From Neisseria meningitidis (GTDB lineage: Bacteria; Pseudomonadota; Gammaproteobacteria; Burkholderiales; Neisseriaceae), in assembly GCF_900638555.1 (NCBI RefSeq), contig NZ_LR134525.1:1798001-1862000 (forward strand): a DNA stretch of 64,000 bases. Reading direction: 5' to 3'. This document shows positions 57,979 through 64,000 of the stretch, in pieces; the stretch's first letter is position 1; every line of letters starts with the position of its first letter. Both the position numbers and the translations under genes were made by a program. A model generated the notes under the pieces. The model was not told the DNA's origin and made no database searches. It saw nothing but the letters and a program-made list of their open reading frames with translations.

Positions 57979-59244
57979 TCAATCCAGCAGTGCGTCCACA
58001 AACGCGCGCGCGTCAAACGGGCGCAAATCGTCTATGCCTTCGCCCACGCCGATATAGCGGACGGGGACGGGGCGGTCGGAGGCAAGCGCGGCGAGGATGC
58101 CGCCTTTTGCCGTGCCGTCGAGTTTGGTCACGATTAAACCGGTCAGCCCTAATGCGTCGTCAAAGGCTTTGACTTGGTTGACGGCGTTTTGCCCGATGTT
58201 GGCATCAAGCACGACGATGATTTCGTGCGGCGCGTCGGGCATGGCTTTTTGCAGCACGCGTTTCACTTTTTTGATTTCTTCCATCAAATGAAGCTGCGTG
58301 GGCAGGCGGCCGGCGGTGTCGGCCAGCACAATGTCGATGCCGCGCGCTTTGGCGGCTTGGACGGCATCGAAGCACACGGCGGCGGAATCGCCCGTGGTTT
58401 GCGAAATCACGGTTACGTTGTTGCGTTCGCCCCAAGCTTGAAGCTGCTCACGGGCGGCGGCGCGGAAGGTGTCGCCGGCGGCAAGCAGCACAGATTTGCC
58501 CTGCGCTTGGAAATATTTGGCGAGTTTACCGATAGACGTGGTTTTGCCCGCGCCGTTGATGCCGGCAAGCATGATGACAAACGGCTCTTTGGTTTCGGGC
58601 AAAACCAAAGGTTTCTCCAGAGGCTTAATCAGGTCGTACAAGGCTTCTTTCAACGCGCCGCGCAATTCGTTGCCGTCTTTCAGCCCTTTGAGGCTGACGC
58701 GGTCGCGCACGTCTTTCATCAGGTATTCGGTGGCTTCCATGCCCATATCGCTGGTAATCAGCACGGTTTCCAGCTCTTCGTACAAATCTTCGTCGATTTG
58801 TCCGCCGCCGAACACGCCCGCCAGCGATTTCGCCATTTTGTCGCGCGATTTGGTCAAACCTTGTTTCAAACGCGCCGCCCAACCGAGCTTGTGTTCTTCA
58901 GTTGTCGCAACGGCTTCTTGAACTTGCCCGACAGCCTCGCCGACGGTTTCGGCAACGGCTTCTTTTGCCGCTTCGACTTGTTCCGCTGCTTTTTCCGCCG
59001 CTTCCTCTGCTTCAGACAGCATCTCGGCAACGGTTTCCTTTACCTGTTCAACCGCACCGCTGACGGTTTCAACAGCCGATTCGACCTGCCCTTTGACGCT
59101 TTCCGTTAAAGATTCGACTTCTTCTTTAATATTTTCAACTATTTGAGTAACTTCGGATTCTGCTTTTGCTGCAGTTTCCTGAACTTGAGCCTCCTCGGGA
59201 GCCGGCGTTTCCTGTTTTTTCTTGCGACGGAAGAAGCTGAACAT
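57979..59244 (-). CDS. ftsY: Signal recognition particle receptor FtsY (PilA)
   Basis: 421 residues. The acidic N-terminal A domain (about 1-105) has Glu/Ala/Val-rich heptads (AAEKAAEQVEAAKEAVAETV). The NG domain follows: MLAGINGAGKTTSIGKLA (G1), LAAGDTFRAAAREQL (G2), DIVLADTAGRLPTQ (G3), VTKLDGTAKGG (G4), and GVGEGIDDLRPFDARAFVDALL. It docks ribosome-SRP complexes to the membrane. Known earlier in Neisseria as PilA. Divergent from msrAB. Confidence 0.97.
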   Translation of the reverse strand: MFSFFRRKKKQETPAPEEAQVQETAAKAESEVTQIVENIKEEVESLTESVKGQVESAVETVSGAVEQVKETVAEMLSEAEEAAEKAAEQVEAAKEAVAETVGEAVGQVQEAVATTEEHKLGWAARLKQGLTKSRDKMAKSLAGVFGGGQIDEDLYEELETVLITSDMGMEATEYLMKDVRDRVSLKGLKDGNELRGALKEALYDLIKPLEKPLVLPETKEPFVIMLAGINGAGKTTSIGKLAKYFQAQGKSVLLAAGDTFRAAAREQLQAWGERNNVTVISQTTGDSAAVCFDAVQAAKARGIDIVLADTAGRLPTQLHLMEEIKKVKRVLQKAMPDAPHEIIVVLDANIGQNAVNQVKAFDDALGLTGLIVTKLDGTAKGGILAALASDRPVPVRYIGVGEGIDDLRPFDARAFVDALLD

Positions 59245-59389
59245 TGAATTTTCCTTTTAATTTTAGAAACTTGAAATAGGGTGTATTGTAGCGTATTTTG
59301 CGCGGCAAGGTTGTCTGAAAATCCGGGCTGTAAGGTTTCGGCATCTCAAACGTCTAATCATGCAAACCGTCCACACAGGAAACATTAAA

Positions 59390-60958
59390 ATGAAACACCG
59401 TACTTTCTTTTCCCTTTGCGCCAAGTTCGGCTGCCTGCTTGCGCTGGGTGCTTGTTCGCCCAAAATCGTCGATGCCGGAGCCGCGACCGTGCCGCACACT
59501 TTATCCACTTTGAAAACCGCAGACAACCGCCCCGCCAGTGTTTACTTGAAAAAAGACAAACCGACGCTGATTAAATTTTGGGCAAGCTGGTGTCCTTTGT
59601 GTCTGTCCGAATTGGGACAGACCGAAAAATGGGCGCAAGATGCAAAATTCAGCTCCGCCAACCTGATTACCGTCGCGTCTCCGGGCTTTTTGCACGAGAA
59701 AAAAGACGGCGACTTCCAAAAATGGTATGCCGGTTTGAATTATCCCAAGCTGCCCGTCGTAACCGACAACGGCGGCACGATCGCCCAAAGCCTGAATATC
59801 AGCGTTTACCCTTCGTGGGCGTTAATCGGTAAAGACGGCGACGTGCAGCGCATCGTCAAAGGCAGCATCAACGAAGCGCAGGCGTTGGCGTTAATCCGCG
59901 ACCCGAATGCCGATTTGGGCAGTTTGAAACATTCGTTCTACAAACCCGACACTCAGAAAAAGGATTCAAAAATCATGAACACGCGCACCATTTACCTCGC
60001 CGGCGGCTGCTTCTGGGGCTTGGAAGCCTATTTCCAACGCATCGACGGCGTGGTTGACGCGGTATCCGGCTACGCCAACGGCAACACGAAAAATCCGAGC
60101 TATGAAGACGTGTCCTACCGCCATACGGGCCACGCCGAAACCGTTAAAGTGACCTACGATGCCGACAAACTCAGCCTAGACGACATCCTGCAATATTTCT
60201 TCCGCGTCGTTGATCCGACCAGCCTCAACAAACAGGGCAACGACACCGGTACGCAATACCGCAGCGGCGTGTACTACACCGACCCCGCCGAAAAAGCCGT
60301 CATCGCCGCCGCCCTCAAACGCGAGCAGCAAAAATACCAACTGCCCCTCGTTGTTGAAAACGAGCCGCTGAAAAACTTCTACGATGCCGAGGAATACCAT
60401 CAGGACTACCTGATTAAAAACCCCAACGGCTACTGCCACATCGATATCCGCAAAGCCGACGAACCGCTGCCGGGCAAAACCAAGACCGCCCCGCAAGGCA
60501 AAGGCTTCGACGCGGCAACGTATAAAAAACCGAGTGACGCCGAACTCAAACGCACCCTGACCGAAGAGCAATACCAAGTTACCCAAAACAGCGCGACCGA
60601 ATATGCCTTCAGCCACGAATACGACCATTTGTTCAAACCCGGCATTTATGTGGACGTTGTCAGCGGCGAACCTTTGTTCAGCTCCGCCGACAAATATGAT
60701 TCCGGCTGCGGCTGGCCGAGCTTCACGCGCCCGATTGATGCAAAATCCGTTACCGAACACGATGATTTCAGCTACAACATGCGCCGCACCGAAGTGCGCA
60801 GCCACGCCGCCGACTCACACTTGGGGCACGTCTTCCCCGACGGCCCGCGCGACAAAGGCGGACTGCGCTACTGCATCAACGGCGCGAGCTTGAAATTCAT
60901 CCCGCTGGAACAAATGGACGCGGCAGGCTACGGCGCGTTGAAGAGTAAAGTGAAATAA
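59390..60958 (+). CDS. msrAB: Trifunctional thioredoxin/methionine sulfoxide reductase MsrAB (PilB)
   Basis: 522 residues from ATG 59390 (AGGA upstream). Signal/lipobox-like LALGAC; thioredoxin-like domain with CPLC (about 60-180); MsrA domain with [17 protein letters not shown] (about 205); MsrB with [13 protein letters not shown] and [11 protein letters not shown] (about 430-510). A periplasmic repair enzyme of oxidised methionines; the thioredoxin domain recycles both reductases. Historically PilB. DUS-derived terminator follows. Confidence 0.97.
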   Translation: MKHRTFFSLCAKFGCLLALGACSPKIVDAGAATVPHTLSTLKTADNRPASVYLKKDKPTLIKFWASWCPLCLSELGQTEKWAQDAKFSSANLITVASPGFLHEKKDGDFQKWYAGLNYPKLPVVTDNGGTIAQSLNISVYPSWALIGKDGDVQRIVKGSINEAQALALIRDPNADLGSLKHSFYKPDTQKKDSKIMNTRTIYLAGGCFWGLEAYFQRIDGVVDAVSGYANGNTKNPSYEDVSYRHTGHAETVKVTYDADKLSLDDILQYFFRVVDPTSLNKQGNDTGTQYRSGVYYTDPAEKAVIAAALKREQQKYQLPLVVENEPLKNFYDAEEYHQDYLIKNPNGYCHIDIRKADEPLPGKTKTAPQGKGFDAATYKKPSDAELKRTLTEEQYQVTQNSATEYAFSHEYDHLFKPGIYVDVVSGEPLFSSADKYDSGCGWPSFTRPIDAKSVTEHDDFSYNMRRTEVRSHAADSHLGHVFPDGPRDKGGLRYCINGASLKFIPLEQMDAAGYGALKSKVK

Positions 60959-60984
60959 GCCGCACCGCCGCCTAACCCGACAAA

Positions 60985-61024
60985 ATACCGTCTGAAACCT
61001 GCAACGTTTCAGACGGTATTTTTT
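60985..61024 (+). terminator. Terminator after msrAB
   Basis: ATACCGTCTGAAAC/GTTTCAGACGGTAT stem with a 6-bp loop, then six T. Both arms carry the same G-to-A compensated change of the DUS. Confidence 0.9.
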
Positions 61025-61059
61025 ATCCGGCGGGGATTTTGTCCAGACGGAGATTTTGT

Positions 61060-61545
61060 TTAGACGGCATCGCCGCCGTTTTCAATCAGCCCCGCCAACC
61101 GTTCCAACGCGAAGGCGACCGCCTGCGCGCGGACGGATTCGCGGTTGCCGTCAAAACGGCGCATTGCTTCGCAACTTCCGCCCGGAAAGGCAAACCCGAA
61201 CCAAACCGTGCCGACGGGTTTGCTTTCGCTGCCGCCGCCCGGACCGGCGATGCCGGAAATACCGACGGCGTAATCCGCCTGCGCCACGGCTTTCGCGCCG
61301 CGCGCCATCTCATAGACGGTTTGGCGGCTGACCGCGCCGTGTTCGAGCAGGGTTTCGGGCAACACGCCCAAGCGGTCTTCTTTGGCTTTGTTGCTGTATG
61401 TTACAAAACTTTGATCGAACCATTGCGAACTGCCTGCAACGCTTGTGAATACGGCGGCAAGCAGCCCACCCGTGCAGGATTCGGCACAGCTTACGGTTTG
61501 ACGTTTTTTCGTCAGGTTTCGGGCGATGGTGTGCAGCGCGTCCAT
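61060..61545 (-). CDS. pncC: Nicotinamide-nucleotide amidase PncC (CinA C-terminal type)
   Basis: 161 residues. SCAESCTGGLLAAVFTSVAGSSQWF and VSRQTVYEMARGAKAVAQADYAVGISGIAGPGGGSESKPVGTVWFGF are the COG1546 signature with the Ser/Cys-rich active-site loop. It deamidates nicotinamide mononucleotide in NAD recycling. GAGGAG precedes the start. Its usual fusion partner domain exists separately at 39538. Confidence 0.93.
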   Translation of the reverse strand: MDALHTIARNLTKKRQTVSCAESCTGGLLAAVFTSVAGSSQWFDQSFVTYSNKAKEDRLGVLPETLLEHGAVSRQTVYEMARGAKAVAQADYAVGISGIAGPGGGSESKPVGTVWFGFAFPGGSCEAMRRFDGNRESVRAQAVAFALERLAGLIENGGDAV

Positions 61546-61570
61546 TTCCCACTCCTCTTTCAGACGGCGT

Positions 61571-62419
61571 TTAAGAATTGATGATGTGTATGTCGCGTTG
61601 CGGGAACGGGATGTTGATATTGACTTTGCGGAGGTTTTCGACCACTTGTTCGTTCAAGTCGCATTGCAGCGTCCAGCGGTCTGCTTCGTTTGCCCAAGCC
61701 CATAATGTGATTTCGATGGCATTGTCGCCCAAGGCGGTGATGCAGGCGGCGGCCTGCCGCTCTTCGTTTTGAACGCTCAAGGGGTGTTCGACGGCGGCTT
61801 TCAACACCGCCTCTTTCGCCACTTTCAAATCGCAGTTGTAATCGACGCCGACTATCACTTGGGCGCGGCACAGCGGCAGTGTGGAACGGTTGACGATGCT
61901 GTTGCCCATCACCACGCTGTTGGGCAGCACGACTTCTTCGTTGTCGGTCGTCCGCAAAGAAGTCTGCACCATTTTAATCTCTCGGACATATCCTTCAAAA
62001 CCGCCGACGCGGATAAAATCGCCGACTTTGAACGGGCGGAACAGGATAATCAGCGCGCCGGCGGCAAAATTGGACAGCTGGTCTTTCAAGGACAACGCCA
62101 CCGCCAAACCCGCGCCGCCGATTAAGGCGGTTACGGATGTTGTGGAAACGCCCAATCTGCCCAATGCGGCAATAATCACCAAAATCAATAAGCCGATATT
62201 GGCAACATTACACAAAAAACTAATCAGCGTGGCATCGACCTGCGCGCGCGTCATCGCCGCCCTCATCACAGCGACAATGCGTTTCGCCGCCCATTTTCCG
62301 ACCAAAAAAATAAGCAGCGCGGCGGCAAGGTTCAGCCCGAACGCCCACGCCTTTTCAGCCAGATGCTCCCAACCGGAAACACTGATCAGGTGTAAAAAAT
62401 CAAATTGTTTGAAGTCCAT
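61571..62419 (-). CDS. mscS: Small-conductance mechanosensitive channel MscS
   Basis: 282 residues. Three membrane helices, the third being the pore lining VTALIGGAGLAVALSLKDQLSNFAAGALIILFRPFKVGDFI, then the beta domain (VGDFIRVGGFEGYVREIKMVQTSLRTTDNEEVVLPNSVVMGNSI) and a cytoplasmic alpha/beta vestibule. It opens under membrane tension in osmotic downshock. GAGG upstream. A DUS lies 13 bp past the pncC start. Confidence 0.95.
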   Translation of the reverse strand: MDFKQFDFLHLISVSGWEHLAEKAWAFGLNLAAALLIFLVGKWAAKRIVAVMRAAMTRAQVDATLISFLCNVANIGLLILVIIAALGRLGVSTTSVTALIGGAGLAVALSLKDQLSNFAAGALIILFRPFKVGDFIRVGGFEGYVREIKMVQTSLRTTDNEEVVLPNSVVMGNSIVNRSTLPLCRAQVIVGVDYNCDLKVAKEAVLKAAVEHPLSVQNEERQAAACITALGDNAIEITLWAWANEADRWTLQCDLNEQVVENLRKVNINIPFPQRDIHIINS

Positions 62420-62512
62420 TGTTTTCCTCTTGATCGAACATCCGCCCCGTGCGGCGTAATCGGCACAGGTGTAAAAATGCCGTATGAAGCCCTGCGGGGC
62501 GGTATGTTTGTT

Positions 62513-63514
62513 TTATTTCAAAACCGTTCTAATCCAACGGGAAACCCATCCGCGCTGGTTCGCATCAATATCGCGCTGCGCGGGGGCGGTGGTGTGCGTC
62601 GGGGCTTGGGCGAAGCGGAACACGTCGGGCAGGCGCGTGTTTTTGACGGCGGGGTAAACCCACATTTCGGACGGAACCGCCTGCTGCACTTCCCGACTTT
62701 GCAGCCATTGCACCAGTTTTGCCGCCAGCTTCGGCTGTTTCGCGCCCTTCAAGACCGCCGCGCCTTCGACCTGGCGGAATACGCCGCCTTTTAAAAACAG
62801 GTTGCCCGTCGGCGGCTCGCTGTATTTGCCTTTGGAAAAATACACTTCCGCCGCCGGGCTGGCGGCATAACCGACCACCAGCGGATACGCGCCGCCGTTG
62901 TGCGAAAAGTCGGTGTAATACGCCTCGCTCCAGCCTTTGGCGACCTTCACGCCGTTCTGCCGCATCTGTGCCCACCATTTGAACGCGCCTTCTTCGCCCA
63001 GACCGCTGATGTTCGCCATCAGGAAGCCCAGCCCCGGGGACGACGTGGCGGGGGACGGCACGACCAATAGGTTTTTATATTCGGGGCGGGTCAAATCCTG
63101 CAGGGTTTGCGGCAGAGGAAGCTTTTTGCCTTCAAACCATTTTTTGTCGTAATTGATGGACACATAGCCGTAATCGACCGCCAAAGCCGAAGGCAGCCCG
63201 ACCGCGACGGGGGCGGATTCGGGTTGCGCCGCCGCCAAAATGCCCATTTCCCGCGCCTTGCCGATATTGGCGTTGTCCAAACCATACACCGCGTCGGCAA
63301 TCGGGTTGGCGCGGCTCAAAATCAGTTTGTTGAGCATTTCGTTCGCGCCGCCCGCCTGAATAATCGACACTTTCGCATCGTTTGCCCGCTCGAAACGCGC
63401 AATCAGCCCTTTGGGCAGGCTGAACGACTTATGCACCGCCAGCCTGACTTCCGTCTGCGCCTGCAGGTATGCCGAAACCGCCAGCAGCGGCAGCAGCCAA
63501 ATTTTCCGTTTCAT
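62513..63514 (-). CDS. thiB: Thiamine ABC transporter substrate-binding protein ThiB
   Basis: 333 residues from ATG 63514 (GGAGGAC upstream). Signal peptide MKRKIWLLPLLAVSAYLQAQ. AVYGLDNANIGKA, VDYGYVSINYDKKWF, SPATSSPGLGFLMAN, VAKGWSEAYYTDF, LVVGYAASPAAEVYFSKG and VWVYPAVKNTRLPDVF match the thiamine-binding periplasmic protein family. The longer frame to 63655 has no signal. The permease and ATPase are outside the window. Fits with the thiazole genes at the left end. Confidence 0.88.
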   Translation of the reverse strand: MKRKIWLLPLLAVSAYLQAQTEVRLAVHKSFSLPKGLIARFERANDAKVSIIQAGGANEMLNKLILSRANPIADAVYGLDNANIGKAREMGILAAAQPESAPVAVGLPSALAVDYGYVSINYDKKWFEGKKLPLPQTLQDLTRPEYKNLLVVPSPATSSPGLGFLMANISGLGEEGAFKWWAQMRQNGVKVAKGWSEAYYTDFSHNGGAYPLVVGYAASPAAEVYFSKGKYSEPPTGNLFLKGGVFRQVEGAAVLKGAKQPKLAAKLVQWLQSREVQQAVPSEMWVYPAVKNTRLPDVFRFAQAPTHTTAPAQRDIDANQRGWVSRWIRTVLK

Positions 63515-63572
63515 TCCGAGTCCTCCTCTATTCGCTGTAAAATAACATTCTAACAAATTTTCACGGTTCAAA

Positions 63573-64000
63573 ATGCAAGAAAACCCGACCGTGTGGCTGT
63601 TCGACCTCGACAACACGCTGCACAATGCCGATGCCGGCCTCTTCACACTCATCAACCGCGCTATGACACGCTATATGGCACGCCGCCTCAAACTCTCCGA
63701 ATCTGCCGCGTCCGACCTGCGTCAAGACTATTGGCACCGCTACGGCGCAACGCTCGCCGGACTGCAAATCCACCATCCCGAAATCGACATCGCCGAATTT
63801 TTGCGCGAAAGCCATCCGATCGATGCAATCCTGACCAGGCTGCACGGCATGGCGGATACGGAAAACACCCTATGCCGTCTGAACGGGCGCAAGGCGGTTT
63901 TTTCCAACGGCCCGTCGTTTTACGTCCGTGCCGTTGTCGGCGCACTCGGTTTGGAAAACCGTTTCGACGCACTGTTCGGCACGGATGATTTCGGGCTGCT
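63573..64000 (+). CDS. HAD-family pyrimidine 5'-nucleotidase-like protein (partial)
   Basis: Start of a HAD hydrolase: WLFDLDNTLHNADAGLF (motif I DLDNT), FSNGPSFYVRAVVGALGL (motif II) and FDALFGTDDFGLL. The gene runs off the right edge, so motif III is not seen. Divergent from thiB with 58 bp between. Confidence 0.85.
   Translation, partial: MQENPTVWLFDLDNTLHNADAGLFTLINRAMTRYMARRLKLSESAASDLRQDYWHRYGATLAGLQIHHPEIDIAEFLRESHPIDAILTRLHGMADTENTLCRLNGRKAVFSNGPSFYVRAVVGALGLENRFDALFGTDDFGL

Overview
The window is chromosomal DNA of a pathogenic Neisseria, almost certainly Neisseria meningitidis. The evidence is the very frequent 10-bp DNA uptake sequence GCCGTCTGAA (often as inverted pairs acting as terminators), seven Correia repeat enclosed elements (CREE), dRS3/NIME repeat arrays, IS1016-type elements, a maf toxin island, a pilC gene with a poly-G tract, and an nhba gene coding for the arginine-rich form of the meningococcal antigen. 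Housekeeping genes are GC-rich; two stretches are clearly AT-rich and look acquired (about 12.24-14.04 kb and 29.7-37.6 kb).

Layout. 0.3-1.5 kb: thiS-thiG (thiazole synthesis) split by a CREE. 2.05-2.25 kb: Fur box, promoter and the iron-responsive sRNA NrrF. 2.3-5.5 kb, minus strand: rfaE2, then a birA-coaX fusion broken by a 1-bp deletion, then a SPOR-like protein. 5.7-6.0 kb: tRNA-Pro, tRNA-Arg, tRNA-His with promoter and terminator. 6.2-10.7 kb: folD, an RDD protein, asd, a small hydrolase-like protein, a membrane protein and xth. 10.8-15.2 kb, minus strand: obg, an AAA/ABC-type ATPase, a PD-(D/E)XK nuclease-like gene that runs without a stop codon into cysS, and cysS. 15.5-16.9 kb: an IS1016 copy followed by a cytochrome b561 gene destroyed by a CREE. 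16.9-22 kb: rsmI, yraN, gmhA, dolP (GNA2091), a proline-rich protein, map, an HTH protein, acp. 22.2-28.6 kb: mqo, an acetyltransferase, 5-formyl-THF cyclo-ligase, rpsB-tsf, pyrH.

28.6-38.4 kb is a maf genomic island: mafA (lipoprotein), mafB (secreted polymorphic toxin), mafI (immunity), then a chain of promoterless toxin C-terminal cassettes. Most cassettes carry a copy of about 300 bp of the mafB conserved region and are followed by a cognate immunity gene, with extra orphan immunity genes. The island ends in a deleted IS1016 and an IS481-family remnant. This is a toxin-swapping archive in different stages of decay.

38.5-51.9 kb: sppA, a CinA-N-like gene, argG, two small genes, nhba, sstT, tamA and tamB. 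52.2-53.2 kb and 56.7-57.95 kb: two dense dRS3 repeat arrays flanking a pilC gene whose poly-G tract (11 G) puts it out of frame (phase OFF). 57.1-64 kb: a GIY-YIG protein, ftsY, msrAB (pilB), pncC, an MscS channel, thiB and the start of a HAD nucleotidase.

The least explained elements are the ATPase-nuclease pair inserted between obg and cysS, with the nuclease fused in frame to an essential tRNA synthetase, and the organisation of the maf cassettes, whose junctions carry large unrelated hairpins inside shared flanks.
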